A stretch of 64,000 nt of DNA from Tritrichomonas musculus (taxonomy: Eukaryota; Parabasalia; Tritrichomonadida; Tritrichomonadidae). Within the stretch, counting starts at the first letter, position 1. Every line of letters begins with the position of its first letter. A program made the translations under genes and the position numbers. This document shows positions 10,856-21,397 of the stretch, in pieces. The notes under the pieces were generated by a model. The model was not told where the DNA came from. It was given only the letters and a program-made list of their open reading frames with translations, and ran no database searches. The DNA lies in the NCBI GenBank assembly GCA_039105265.1, contig JAPFFF010000034.1:806001-870000 (forward strand), read 5' to 3'.

Positions 10856-12097
10856 TTAATAAATCAATTTGAGAATTTTATCAGAATTTTCAAATAAAAC
10901 GGTTACATGATTAACATCAACAAAACTTGTTTTTATAAGGTAATTAACAAAAAGTGGGCAGTCATACTTAATAAAATAATAAAGGCAAGTTTGGCATATG
11001 AAGTAATTGTTAACAAAAGCATAATTATGGCATTTGATACTTTGATGAAATATCTTAAAAGATTTTTCGATTCTCTCATGGTTTAAATAATTGTTTTCAA
11101 TGTAATTTGCTATATCATTATGGTGACATTTTATAGATTCAATTAAACAATCTTCATATGAATCTGGATCAATATTTTCTTCTTCAAGAATATGAATGAT
11201 TTCTGGACATTGACCATGAATTGCATAAGGCCATAAAGATTTATTTAAAGATGAAACATTATCTTTCAAGTATTTAAAAATTTGAGTTGATCCATAAAAA
11301 GCTGCATATTGAATCAATGAGACATGAAAATGATATATTGGCTCTGACTTCTTTTTATGAAAATAATAATCATTTTTTACTTCTTTTTGTACAAGCAAGA
11401 ATTGATTTGTTTCAAAAATTGAATGCTTAATTGAATGTTCGAGTGAACCCTCATTTTGATTGACATAAACAATGAAATCTTCTATTAAATCTTTTTGGAT
11501 TATTTTACAAATTTCATGATCATTTTCACCGATATGCCTTTTAATATTAAATTCTTCATCAATCTCTTCATCTGTTTTTTCATCATAACTATTTTCGTCT
11601 TCATATTCTTCATCGTCATCATCGTCATCATATTTTTCATCATCATCAGCTTTTTGAGATAGAAAATCTTTGATTTCTTTAGCAAAATAACGGGGATATT
11701 TCATTAATTTGAAAGATGAACTCATGATTTCTTTGTAAATATAATCATTAAATATAATCATTTTTTCCTCAATAAAAAATAAAAGAAGCCTTTTGTTGCT
11801 TTTGAAAAAATCGAAAATTTGATCATTAGAAAAGTTTTGTTTGATTTCATTTTTAAAAATATTAATTATTTTTTCTAACTTCTCAAAAAAATTGCTACTT
11901 CTATTATGATTATTTGCGATTTCAATAATCAAATGGAATATTGAAATAATGAAATATTTGTTCTCTTTGATCTGAAGCTCATCAATTAATATTTCCAGAT
12001 TTTGGAAATTTTCTTCATTATTATCTTCTTTTTCAATAAAATCAAGAATGCATCTCTGGATTTTTTTCAGATTCTCCGAAACCGGGTTGCTTATCAT
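10856..12097 (-). CDS. DUF3447/ankyrin-family protein, truncated before its ankyrin array
   Basis: 413 residues from the ATG at 12097; the frame extends upstream only from a TTG. The N-terminus (VSENLKKIQRCILDFIEKED) matches that of the 33849-36461 protein (LAELQNIQKSLLDFIESDE). The body keeps the family landmarks IANNHNRSSNFFEKLEKI, KRLLLFFIEEKMIIF, HSIFETNQFLL, IQYAAFYGSTQIFKYL and IIHILEEENIDP. An acidic low-complexity stretch lies at about residues 155-190. The protein ends at KILKLIY, exactly where the paralogue starts its ankyrin repeats, and the remnants of that array lie downstream at 8905-10840. It is therefore a truncated family member that may still be expressed; whether the short product works is unknown. 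Confidence 0.75.
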   Translation of the reverse strand: MISNPVSENLKKIQRCILDFIEKEDNNEENFQNLEILIDELQIKENKYFIISIFHLIIEIANNHNRSSNFFEKLEKIINIFKNEIKQNFSNDQIFDFFKSNKRLLLFFIEEKMIIFNDYIYKEIMSSSFKLMKYPRYFAKEIKDFLSQKADDDEKYDDDDDDEEYEDENSYDEKTDEEIDEEFNIKRHIGENDHEICKIIQKDLIEDFIVYVNQNEGSLEHSIKHSIFETNQFLLVQKEVKNDYYFHKKKSEPIYHFHVSLIQYAAFYGSTQIFKYLKDNVSSLNKSLWPYAIHGQCPEIIHILEEENIDPDSYEDCLIESIKCHHNDIANYIENNYLNHERIEKSFKIFHQSIKCHNYAFVNNYFICQTCLYYFIKYDCPLFVNYLIKTSFVDVNHVTVLFENSDKILKLIY

Positions 12098-12140
12098 GAA
12101 TGGTTTTATAAAATAAATAAATAAATAATTTCTAAGACAC

Positions 12141-12240
12141 AAATTTGTCTCAAATCACTTAAGTCAATTACTGAAAAATACTTGAGGCAAAATTTTGTCT
12201 TAAATCACTTAATTCAATTTTAATTGAATATTTGAGGCAA
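12141..12240. repeat. 50-bp tandem duplication upstream of the DUF3447 gene
   Basis: A unit containing TTTGTCT, AAATCACTTAA and TCAATT and ending in TTGAGGCAA occurs twice with period 50 (12141 and 12191; TTGAGGCAA at 12182 and 12232), with a few differences. It lies immediately 5' of the minus-strand gene. Confidence 0.75.
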
Positions 12241-12750
12241 AAACTGTAAAATATAAAATTTTACCTTTAAAACAATTTATCAAAATGATGAAGCATTAAT
12301 TAACGTTGTTCTGTAATATTTTATTTTATACAAGAAATAAAAAACTTTTAAAAACAAAACAAAACAAAAAAATAATGCTAATTCACAACATTTATTTGAT
12401 TACATTTTGTCATTAAGGCAAATATTTTAATAAAAATGCTATGAATCTGTAAAAATATATAATTTTAGGTGTGAAAATATTTTATCATATTATTTTTGTT
12501 ATTATGATATTTAGAAATGATCCTTCTAGGTAATTAAGCAACCATTTTTAAAAGAAAAATTTATAAAATTTAATAATAGTTTTGATTCTTAAATTCGTTT
12601 TACTAGTGTACGTTCTTGTCATTAAGATAATAAAATTTTTTTCCTACTTTTTAAAAAGTTCCATTGTTCTATTTTTCACTTTTTAAAATAAAATTGTTTT
12701 TATTTGAATTGTTTACGAATTATTTTTTCTGATAAATTAAAAGTTTATAT
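12241..12750. other. Divergent intergenic spacer
   Basis: AT-rich spacer between the minus-strand DUF3447 gene and the plus-strand AGC kinase. TTCACTTTTT near 12675 is Initiator-like but about 75 bases from the kinase ATG. Nothing else is seen. Confidence 0.5.
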
Positions 12751-14874
12751 ATGAATGAGAATCTTGAAATTCAAACCAACCCAAATGAATGGATGCCGTG
12801 CACTTGCATTTTAAAAGAAAATATTTTTATTATTCACCTTCTAGATAATCTGCTAGATTTATCAAAGGACTCAAAGCTAGCCGATTTCTCATTAAATTCA
12901 TCAATGAAAAACAAATTTTTCTGTTTTTTTATTGACCAAACGTCTCAAGCGCACATACTTGATCAATATAAACACAGCTTTATTTTTAGAGTTCAATCTA
13001 CGCCTGTTATAACAGATGATATCTCTGATATCCAATCAATTTTAAATTTGAACTTAAATATCGAAAACGTGAATCCTTTCAACGAAACAGCTAGCAGGCG
13101 CTGGCTCACATTCAAATGTAATAATGAAAAAGAAGTATTATCATGGGTTACATCAATTCGAGATCGCACTCCTCCGCAAAACAATCCAATATCTATCTCA
13201 ATGTTTCGTCCAATCAAGCAACTAGGAGGAGGAAATTACGGCGTTGTCGATTTATGTCAAAAAATTGACACAAATGAAATTTTTGCAATAAAAAAAATCA
13301 GCAAAATTCGACTTTTTAATAAAAACCGCCTAAAAACCGTTTTTTCAGAAAACCATATTTTAAAGAGCATTTCATTCCCTTTCATTGTTCATCTTTATTA
13401 CGCGTTCCAGGACAAAGAGAACTTTTACTTTGTGCTCGAATTTGTGCCAGGCGGCGATTTGAAAAGCCGCATTGAATCGTCTAGGGGGACCCAAATTCGC
13501 GAAGAAGGGAACGATCAACAATTGAGTAAACCTAAAGATGAATCTGTAATTAAAAGCTATTCTGTTGTTTTCAATTACCACAAGAACGATTTCATTGATT
13601 TTAAAAATGACGGTTTTGCTCAAATTCATAAGGCCAAATCAACGGTTTTTCATCCTTCAAACAACGACGAAAACATTGTTGTGGAAACCAACACACAAAG
13701 TGAAGAAAATCAGTCTGATTTAAATTCAAGTGTGACCAAAGATGCATTGAATTTTGAACCAAAAAAATTATTCATTCCAAAACCGCCCAAACCGTCATTA
13801 TTACAGCAAAATGATTCAAACGAAGTTGACATTGAAATTGACAGTGAAAACGAACATGAAGCAAGCCAAACAAGGAACATTTCTCACTCGTTAACCACAT
13901 CAAATGTCAATTCGTTGGCCCGACCAAATAGCAATTCAATTTCCATTCATTCAAGTTTTACGGATTCATTCAATATTGAGAGGTACATTACAAGGAAGAA
14001 AAAGAAAATTGGAATCTCGTCGTCATCAAGCTTTGGTGAGAGGAGGTTCAGAGAAAGAATTGACATCTCTGACGTTCGTCTCTACATCGCAGAAATAGCA
14101 CTCGCGTTGAAACACCTACACGATAACGGATTCATCTACAGAGACCTGAAGCCAGAGAACGTTTTGATTGACGCAGATGGGCATGTTAAGCTAACTGATT
14201 TCGGACTCTCAAAAGAAATGAGCTGCGACGATAGTACGCGAACTTTTTGTGGAACTTACGAATATCTCGCACCAGAGATTGTCAAGCACTTGCCATACAC
14301 GAACAAAGTGGATTGGTGGGCACTTGGAATTCTTATCTATGAGCTTCTTTTTAACAGGACCCCGTTCGCTGCAATTGATCCAAAATCAGGACAACAAAAC
14401 CAGTTGAAAACAGCTGATAAAATTGTAAACAAAAAGATAATTATGCCAAATTGTGGGGATCAGAAATTGACTGACATGATTTACGGACTTCTTGAGAAAG
14501 ATCCGAATAAAAGATTTGGTTTCGATGATGTTAAAAATAACGATTTTATGAAAGAAATTGACTTCGATATGGTGCTTAGAAAAGAAGTAGCGCCATTATA
14601 TGTTCCAGATGTGGATGAGGAAATAGATATTCAAGTTGAAGAATTGAATGATTTTTCATCGTCATCTAACCAGATAAGTTCTCAAAATAATCTCGGATTA
14701 CAAGAAAATAATGATGATAGAATAGAAAATAATAGTGAATTAGCAAAAAATAATGATGATGACGATCAACTTTACTTTCAAAGATTCTCTTTCAATTACG
14801 AATCTGAAATGACACTTTCATCACCTCCACAAGTTGACATTACAATAACAAAAATCGATGATAATAACGATTAA
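12751..14874 (+). CDS. AGC protein kinase with PH domain (Akt-like), large kinase insert
   Basis: 707 residues. Residues 1-140 look like a PH domain (opening WMPCTCILKENIFIIHL, closing RWLTFKCNNEKEVLSWVTSI). The kinase domain starts at about 152 (FRPIKQLGGGNYGVV), with ATP lysine K181 in FAIKK, catalytic D465 in YRDLKPEN, DFG at 483-485, and TRTFCGTYEYLAPE carrying the PDK1-type threonine. About 190 low-complexity residues (245-438) are inserted between the GGDL hinge helix and the next helix. Near the C-terminus FQRFSF (676-681) matches the AGC hydrophobic motif F-x-x-F-S/T-F/Y. All catalytic residues are intact, so it is probably an active lipid-responsive Ser/Thr kinase regulated by activation-loop and tail phosphorylation, as known for the family. 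Confidence 0.9.
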   Translation: MNENLEIQTNPNEWMPCTCILKENIFIIHLLDNLLDLSKDSKLADFSLNSSMKNKFFCFFIDQTSQAHILDQYKHSFIFRVQSTPVITDDISDIQSILNLNLNIENVNPFNETASRRWLTFKCNNEKEVLSWVTSIRDRTPPQNNPISISMFRPIKQLGGGNYGVVDLCQKIDTNEIFAIKKISKIRLFNKNRLKTVFSENHILKSISFPFIVHLYYAFQDKENFYFVLEFVPGGDLKSRIESSRGTQIREEGNDQQLSKPKDESVIKSYSVVFNYHKNDFIDFKNDGFAQIHKAKSTVFHPSNNDENIVVETNTQSEENQSDLNSSVTKDALNFEPKKLFIPKPPKPSLLQQNDSNEVDIEIDSENEHEASQTRNISHSLTTSNVNSLARPNSNSISIHSSFTDSFNIERYITRKKKKIGISSSSSFGERRFRERIDISDVRLYIAEIALALKHLHDNGFIYRDLKPENVLIDADGHVKLTDFGLSKEMSCDDSTRTFCGTYEYLAPEIVKHLPYTNKVDWWALGILIYELLFNRTPFAAIDPKSGQQNQLKTADKIVNKKIIMPNCGDQKLTDMIYGLLEKDPNKRFGFDDVKNNDFMKEIDFDMVLRKEVAPLYVPDVDEEIDIQVEELNDFSSSSNQISSQNNLGLQENNDDRIENNSELAKNNDDDDQLYFQRFSFNYESEMTLSSPPQVDITITKIDDNND

Positions 14875-14927
14875 GGTGCTGTTTATATTATTTGATATTT
14901 TTTAAACGAGGATGAATCGCACAAGAA

Positions 14928-15266
14928 ATGATTAACAACAACAAAGAAGTCAACATTTCCACAGAAAAGAATGGGAACAATGAATTAAGATCAGAAGAAG
15001 CTGAAGAAAACATTTTCAGCTCAAAGATTCTATTCAACAACGGAAATGGAAATAATGAAGATATTACAACTGTCGAAAATTTATAGGACTACATGACATG
15101 TAAAACAAGCTCAAAGTTTGAGAAATCTTTTGAAGTTATTCAATTAGAAGATTAAAATGACTTTGAGAAATACCTTATACTGGATAATGAGAATTCAGAA
15201 ATCAAGGAAAATTTTGTGATACCAGAATTATCTATTATACCTAAATGTAACTTTTGTATTTATTGA
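14928..15266 (+). pseudogene. Stop-interrupted reading frame downstream of the AGC kinase
   Basis: From the ATG at 14928 one frame reads as an Asn/Glu/Lys/Ser-rich polypeptide for 113 codons, broken only by an in-frame TAG and TAA (after ITTVENL and VIQLED). The composition resembles the low-complexity tail of the neighbouring kinase but the frame differs. No family is recognised. Decay of a small acidic protein gene, or of an exon-like tail, is likely; readthrough is possible but unsupported. Confidence 0.4.
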
Positions 15267-15508
15267 GAAAAATTGAATATCACTATCAACAACATCAAAA
15301 ACTTATATTCTGAACTTTACATATTATCTTTATAGAATATTTGATTAATTTCTATATAAAATTATTGTATAGTTTATATCAAAAGTTCATTATTTTTTGA
15401 TAAAGATTCTGAAGATTATATTATTTATTAAATAATCCTTTTAAACCTATATTTATTTGTATACTTTATCAATCTTAAAAATCATTCAAATAAATTGATT
15501 TTATTCAA

Positions 15509-17152
15509 ATGAAGTGTAAGAAGAAATATGATGATTTCGTTGAAGAAGCAAAGAATTATGAAAAAATTTTAACTAAATATAGGGAAACAGGAGAAGTTTT
15601 TGTTGATCCTAATTTTCATCCAAGTAAAAAAATACAAGAAAATATTACAATACAATATTTAAATAAAACAAAATATTGGAAAAGAATTGATGAAATATAT
15701 CCAGCACCACTTTTTCAGAAAGAACTTATTAAACCAGAATACGTCAATCAAGGAAAGCTTTGTGATTGTTATCTGATTGGCGCATTATCTCGCATTGCTA
15801 TTCAACCTCATCTAGTGCCACTACTTTTTGAAACAGACATGCCAAACAAAATTTTAGGATGTGTTCCAAATTCAATTAATATTAAATGTGGAGCCGTTGT
15901 TGTTTATTTTTTTTGTTTTGGTCGAAGAACTCCAGTTTTAATCGATACTTTATTACCAATGCATCCGTCATATAAATTACGGCTCAGTAGTCCATCGATA
16001 CCTACAGCATCACCTTGGTTTTGCCTAGTTGAAAAAGCATTTGCAAAATTAAATGGATCATTCTCAAACATTAACTGGGGATTCTTCGAAGAGAGCTTCT
16101 ATGCCTTTTTCAATTATTATCCGACAGTAAAGCAAGTATCAAAGCTCTGCAAACCTCCAAAAATAGACAAAATGTCTGTTTTTGACAGAATTATGAAATA
16201 CAATGAACAAGGCGCCGTTATGAGCGTTGGCATTGACATGTACAAGACCAAAGCAACAATGAGAGAACTGAACAAAAATAAAATGTTGGCTGGCCATAGT
16301 TATACTATTTTAAAAGCAAAAGAATTTGAAGATAAAAAATTCATTTGCATACAAAATCCTTGGGGCCGCTTTGAATGGGGAGGCGACTGGTCGAAAAAGT
16401 CGAAGCTTTGGACAAACGAATTAAAAAAAGAATTCAATTTGAATGAAAAAGAAGATGGAATCTTTTGGATGGATGAGAAAGATTTTTGCAAATATTTCAC
16501 CACAATAAGAGTATGCAAGCCAATCTCTCCTGATTGGCATTGCAAACAGTTTTCTATTCAAGCTAAGCCAAGCATTCATGATGGACACAATGTGACCAAT
16601 ATCATCCCTTATTTCAATAAGAAAACATATTATGCACTCAAAGTTATTGACCAAATTCCTGAGTCTTCTCGATGTCGTTTTCACATCATCGTTGAATGCA
16701 GAATCAGACCTCTAAAAAACAAACTGTTGGTATACAATAAGTGTCCCGTGTACAGAGTGATGCTTGCTCATTTGAATGGAGAAAAATTGAATTCTTCAAA
16801 TTTTAATAATTCAAAAATCAAGGAATTTGAAATGAAAGACATAATTTCATCTATTAAATACGATGTTGATTGCAATGATGATATTATTACAATGTCAGTT
16901 TACAGATCAACCAAAAGCATCATGGTTGAAGACTTTTTCGTTACAATTTACTCTGATTATAACTTTGATCTTTACAATCTCGATGATCCAACCAATTTGT
17001 TGCCTGAAATTGAAAACAATAAATCACTTTTTAATGTTTTTTCAATAAATAATGGTGAAGATGAAGATGATATGGAAATGTCTAGCAGTGAAGAAACAGA
17101 TGATGATAAAAATAATAATAAGAGATACAATATTAAAAATTACGATAGATAA
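15509..17152 (+). CDS. Calpain-like cysteine peptidase (family C2)
   Basis: 547 residues. The catalytic triad is readable: C87 in QGKLCDCYLIGALS (calpains usually QGxLGDCW), H263 in LAGHSYTI and N283 in IQNPWGRFEWGGDWS. The protease core runs about residues 65-335. Residues about 345-490 fit a calpain C2L/domain III beta-sandwich. The last 35 residues are acidic (EDEDDMEMSSSEETDDD). There is no EF-hand domain and no signal peptide, so a cytosolic calpain-like protease is expected, perhaps cytoskeletal as in other protists. The G-to-C change before the catalytic DC pair is unusual. The stop is TAAA. Confidence 0.9.
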   Translation: MKCKKKYDDFVEEAKNYEKILTKYRETGEVFVDPNFHPSKKIQENITIQYLNKTKYWKRIDEIYPAPLFQKELIKPEYVNQGKLCDCYLIGALSRIAIQPHLVPLLFETDMPNKILGCVPNSINIKCGAVVVYFFCFGRRTPVLIDTLLPMHPSYKLRLSSPSIPTASPWFCLVEKAFAKLNGSFSNINWGFFEESFYAFFNYYPTVKQVSKLCKPPKIDKMSVFDRIMKYNEQGAVMSVGIDMYKTKATMRELNKNKMLAGHSYTILKAKEFEDKKFICIQNPWGRFEWGGDWSKKSKLWTNELKKEFNLNEKEDGIFWMDEKDFCKYFTTIRVCKPISPDWHCKQFSIQAKPSIHDGHNVTNIIPYFNKKTYYALKVIDQIPESSRCRFHIIVECRIRPLKNKLLVYNKCPVYRVMLAHLNGEKLNSSNFNNSKIKEFEMKDIISSIKYDVDCNDDIITMSVYRSTKSIMVEDFFVTIYSDYNFDLYNLDDPTNLLPEIENNKSLFNVFSINNGEDEDDMEMSSSEETDDDKNNNKRYNIKNYDR

Positions 17153-17737
17153 AACCAAAAATATTAATGAAGATGTTATCTCAGTAATAATTGCTTTGTT
17201 TATATTAATTTACTTTTTATATATTATACTTGTTTAAATAAAATATCATGTTAATTAAAAAATTTTGCACAGATTTATTTCATTTAATTGTGTCCATTTG
17301 GTTTTAATTATCGACATTAAACATGTATTTTTCAATTAATTTTAATTTTTTTTCTATTCAATAAGAAATTGCAATCCAAATCGTTATCAAAAACTCCTTC
17401 AAATTTATTGATTAAATAATATCACTAGTCAGTGGATTTTCTTCTTTTTGATTCTTTTTTCTATACAAAATAAAAAGTGATCATGCCCAACAAGTATATC
17501 AAAATGCTAGAATCATTCTTGTGATATTTGAGAATCTTATTTTTCTATGAGTTATCTGAAATATTAATTATCAATAAAATTCAAAATATTTTTGCAAATT
17601 AAAATTATTTTATTTTATAAAATTAATTATATACTAAATTTTGTTTTAATAATATATATTTAACTTTATAAATTATTAATTAATTTTTTTTTAAGAGATA
17701 AATATATTTTGAACTATTCTACAAATAAAGTTTAAAT
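17153..17737. other. Intergenic, AT-rich
   Basis: No gene or RNA is seen between the calpain-like gene and the first TKL-LRR gene. No clear Initiator motif lies near the next ATG. Confidence 0.5.
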
Positions 17738-20700
17738 ATGAGCGGATTTTTAGATCTTCGCAAATTTAAAAAGCAAGCCAAAATTGGCCAAGGTCAATTT
17801 GGCAAAGTATATAAAGTTGTAGAAGATGAAACCAATAATGTTTTTGCGGCCAAAATATCTATGATGGAATTAGATAAAGATGATTCAAATTTAATTACAG
17901 ATCTTAAACGAGAAGTAGGTATCCTTTCACAATTAAATCACCCATCAGTTCTTAAATTTATAGGTTATAGTCCGATCAATTTTAAAAATAAATCTTATCC
18001 AGTCATTATGACAGAATATTCGCCAAAAGGTTCTTTACAAGATATCATCGAAAAAGACCGCGAATTAAATGCACCAGAAACATGGACCGACACAAAAAAA
18101 TTAATTAATCTTTATGGAATTGCATCAGCGATGTCATACCTGCATGCTCACAATATCATCCACAGAGACTTGAAGCCCGCAAATATCCTGGAAGATGAAA
18201 ACTTATTTCCCAAAATCGCTGATTTCGGTATGTCAAAAATGAAAAGCAAGACGGTAACGGCTGGCGTTAAGGGCACCCCAGCTTACATTGCTCCTGAAAT
18301 ATGGAACAAAAATCAATATTCAAAAGCAGGAGATGTTTACGCTTTCTCAATCATCGCTTATCAACTTTTAACTCTTGATGAACCGTTTAAAAATTACGTA
18401 ATTTATAAAATGATTTCACAAGTTGCAAATGAAGGCGAACGTCCAAAATTCATGTATCTGATTCCAGCCTGCTACAGAGACCTGATAAGAAGGTGCTGGT
18501 CAGAAAACCCAGAAAATCGTCCAACATTTCAAGACATCGTTAAAGAATTGAGGACGAACAAAGAATTCATTATTGACACGATTAATGAAGATGAATTCTT
18601 TGAATATGTCGATTTTATTGATTCTCAAGGTAGTTCGTTTGATCCAGAAAAAAAGTTGAAGAGGATTATTTCAGCTGACGAAGATTCGAAAGAAGAATCT
18701 TTCAATGAAGAGAGAATGGAATCATCATTGAAAGAAGAAATGTCGAGTGAAATCAACAATTCAGTGAGTATTGAAATATTCAATAAACTTCCAATAGAAA
18801 AGCAGCGAAAGATAACATCGAGTATTATTGAAAGTGAAACATTTTTTGAGTCAGATAATTCGCTTTCCAATATCAACGAGTTTTTGAATTATTTACATAA
18901 CTCAGGATGTGTTGAATCAGAAGAAAAATATTTTAAAATAAATGAAGAAGATCCAACGATTGGACTTGAATGGATAAATCAGAACACTACGAAAATCACA
19001 CTTTCACAAGAAGCGATTTCAAAGATCTATGAAGGAAAGAGTATTGAAAATAAAGAAATTTCCGAAAAGTTAAATAAATTCAAAACGATTTCAATTGAAC
19101 TCAAATATCCTAGTGAAACATTCGAAGAAGTTTATAAAGAAGTTTTAGAATTGAAGAAAGACAATAAAGAAGTAATTCTAATTAATATTTTAATTAATGG
19201 ACTTTGCAACACGGACAAGAAATTCAGGAACAACAAGAACATTCATTCCGTTCAATTTGATAATAGTGTTACTGGAATTTCTAACAAGTCTTTTTTTGAA
19301 TGCTCTTGTTTAACACAAATCATTCTTTCACCATCTGTGACCTCTATTGGAAAATCCGCTTTCCAAGACTGCTTCGCATTAACTCAAATTAAAATTCCAA
19401 TTTCGGTAACTTCAATTGGTGAATCTGCATTCAGCGGATGCTCTTCATTGACACAGCTAGTAATTCCTTCTTCAGTTACTTTTATTGGAGAATTTGCTTT
19501 TGAAAGATGTGTTGCTTTAACACAAATCATGCTTCCCTGTAAAATAACTTCAATTGAAAAATATCTTTTTTTGAGGTGTACATCATTGACACAAATCAAA
19601 ATTCCATCTTCCGTAAAATCGATAGAAGAAGGTGTCTTTTCAGGATGCTCATTGTTAACCCGAATTTCAATTCCTTCTTCAGTGACCTTTATCGGAAGAC
19701 TTGTTTTTAATGGATGTAAATTATTACGAAGAATTATAATTCAATCATCTGTGTCTTCAATTCCAGATAATGCTTTTAGTGAATGCTTATCATTAACACA
19801 TGTATTTTTTGAAAGCCCATCCTCTGTAAAATCAATTGGTGAATATTCTTTCAGTGAATGCTCATCATTGACACAGATTACAATTCCATCTTCTGTTAAA
19901 TCAATTGGTGAATATTCTTTCAGTGAATGCTCATCATTGACGCAGATTACAATTCCATCTTCTGTAACTTCAATTGAAAGAAATGCGTTTTACCAATGCA
20001 CATCATTAGCACAAATTACATATTCATCTTCTACAACTTCAATCAGTGATTTTTCTTTCAGTGGATGTTCATCATTAACGCAAATATCAATTCCATCTTC
20101 TGTGACTTCAATTGGAAGCAGTGCTTTTTATAGATGCTCATCATTGAAACAAGTATTATTTGAGATTCCATCATCACTAAAATCAATTGAAAGAAATGCT
20201 TTTTATGAATGCAAATCATTGATACAAATAAAAATGCCATCTTCGATGAAATATATTGAGAATGCTGCTTTCAAAAAATGCGCATCTTTGGTTCAAATTA
20301 CAATTCCTTCTTCTGTAATAAATATTAAGTATGATGCCTTTGAAGATTGTTCATCTTTAGAACAAATATTATTTGAAAATCCTTCATCTTTAGGATCAAT
20401 TGAAAGTAATACTTTCAATAAATGTTCATCATTGACTCAAATCATAATTCCTTCTTCAGTAACATCAATTGAATCAAATGCTTTCAGAGATTGTTCATCA
20501 TTGACTCAAATCATAATTCCTTCTTATGTAAAATCGATTGGATATTGTGCTTTTTATAACTGCAAATTATTGGTCAAAATATCAATTCCATCATCTGTGA
20601 AGTCAATTAAAAATTATGCTTTCGAAGGATGCTCATCATTGACACAAATATCATTTGAAATTCCATCATCAGTAACTGAAATTGGAAGTAATGCTTTCTC

Positions 20701-21163
20701 TGAGTGTTCATCATTAAAACAAATTACAATTCCTTCCTCTGTAATATTGATTGAAAACAATGCTTTCGCAAAATGTTCATCATTGACACATGTATCATTT
20801 GAAATTCCATCATCAATAACTAAAATTGGAAACGATGTTTTCTATGATTGTTCGTCATTAGAACAAATCATAATTCCTAATTCTGTAACATCAATTGAAT
20901 GGAATGCTTTCTGTTTGTGTTCATCAATAAAACAAATCACAATTCCATCATCTGTAATGTCAATAGGAGACAATGCTTTCAAAGGATGTTCATCAATGGA
21001 ACAGTTATTATTTGAAATTCCATCATCAGTAACTAAAATTGGTAGTAGTGCTTTCTCTGAGTGTTCATCAATAAAACAAATATTAATTCCTCCTTCTGTA
21101 TATTCAATTGGAGAGTCTGCTTTTCCAAGTAATGCAAAAATTATAAAAATGCAAGAAACTTGA
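17738..21163 (+). CDS. TKL-type protein kinase fused to BspA-like LRR array (copy 1)
   Basis: 1,141 residues. The kinase domain covers about residues 8-275: GQGQFGKVY glycine loop, ATP lysine K39 (FAAK), H142-R143-D144 with DLKPANIL, DFG from D162, GTPAYIAPEIW, and RCWSENPENRPTF at the end. A linker (about 280-510) follows, then about 26 BspA/LRR_5 units of about 23 residues to the C-terminus (SLTQITIPSSVTSIGxxAF). No signal peptide or membrane segment is present, so unlike classical BspA proteins this should be intracellular, with the LRRs as a scaffold. It converges on a close paralogue (22442-25810, minus) with which long blocks are nearly identical at DNA level. Confidence 0.92.
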   Translation: MSGFLDLRKFKKQAKIGQGQFGKVYKVVEDETNNVFAAKISMMELDKDDSNLITDLKREVGILSQLNHPSVLKFIGYSPINFKNKSYPVIMTEYSPKGSLQDIIEKDRELNAPETWTDTKKLINLYGIASAMSYLHAHNIIHRDLKPANILEDENLFPKIADFGMSKMKSKTVTAGVKGTPAYIAPEIWNKNQYSKAGDVYAFSIIAYQLLTLDEPFKNYVIYKMISQVANEGERPKFMYLIPACYRDLIRRCWSENPENRPTFQDIVKELRTNKEFIIDTINEDEFFEYVDFIDSQGSSFDPEKKLKRIISADEDSKEESFNEERMESSLKEEMSSEINNSVSIEIFNKLPIEKQRKITSSIIESETFFESDNSLSNINEFLNYLHNSGCVESEEKYFKINEEDPTIGLEWINQNTTKITLSQEAISKIYEGKSIENKEISEKLNKFKTISIELKYPSETFEEVYKEVLELKKDNKEVILINILINGLCNTDKKFRNNKNIHSVQFDNSVTGISNKSFFECSCLTQIILSPSVTSIGKSAFQDCFALTQIKIPISVTSIGESAFSGCSSLTQLVIPSSVTFIGEFAFERCVALTQIMLPCKITSIEKYLFLRCTSLTQIKIPSSVKSIEEGVFSGCSLLTRISIPSSVTFIGRLVFNGCKLLRRIIIQSSVSSIPDNAFSECLSLTHVFFESPSSVKSIGEYSFSECSSLTQITIPSSVKSIGEYSFSECSSLTQITIPSSVTSIERNAFYQCTSLAQITYSSSTTSISDFSFSGCSSLTQISIPSSVTSIGSSAFYRCSSLKQVLFEIPSSLKSIERNAFYECKSLIQIKMPSSMKYIENAAFKKCASLVQITIPSSVINIKYDAFEDCSSLEQILFENPSSLGSIESNTFNKCSSLTQIIIPSSVTSIESNAFRDCSSLTQIIIPSYVKSIGYCAFYNCKLLVKISIPSSVKSIKNYAFEGCSSLTQISFEIPSSVTEIGSNAFSECSSLKQITIPSSVILIENNAFAKCSSLTHVSFEIPSSITKIGNDVFYDCSSLEQIIIPNSVTSIEWNAFCLCSSIKQITIPSSVMSIGDNAFKGCSSMEQLLFEIPSSVTKIGSSAFSECSSIKQILIPPSVYSIGESAFPSNAKIIKMQET

Positions 21164-21197
21164 TTTTTTTTTTATGATTTAAAACATTTTTTTTTTA

Positions 21198-21397
21198 AAT
21201 CATATGTTCCTATTCAAATTTCATTTGGAGAAGAACGTCCTTATTTAGATCCTATTTTACCTACTCTTTTATGTTCCTTTTAAATAAGGAAAAAAAATGT
21301 TTTAAAGGACGTTCAATATGTTCCTATTTTACCTACTCTTTTATAAAACAAATATTTTTAAATCATATGTTCCTATTCAAATTTCATTTGGAGAAGA
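21198..21397. repeat. Shuffled short direct repeats after the kinase-LRR gene
   Basis: A 37-bp block occurs at 21198-21234 and 21361-21397. A 22-bp block (TCCTATTTTACCTACTCTTT core) occurs at 21250-21271 and 21322-21343, giving the order A-B-B-A, all direct. A 16-mer GAACGTCCTTATTTAG follows the first A block and recurs at 21492-21507. The fragments appear copied from the coding remnant just downstream. Confidence 0.85.
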
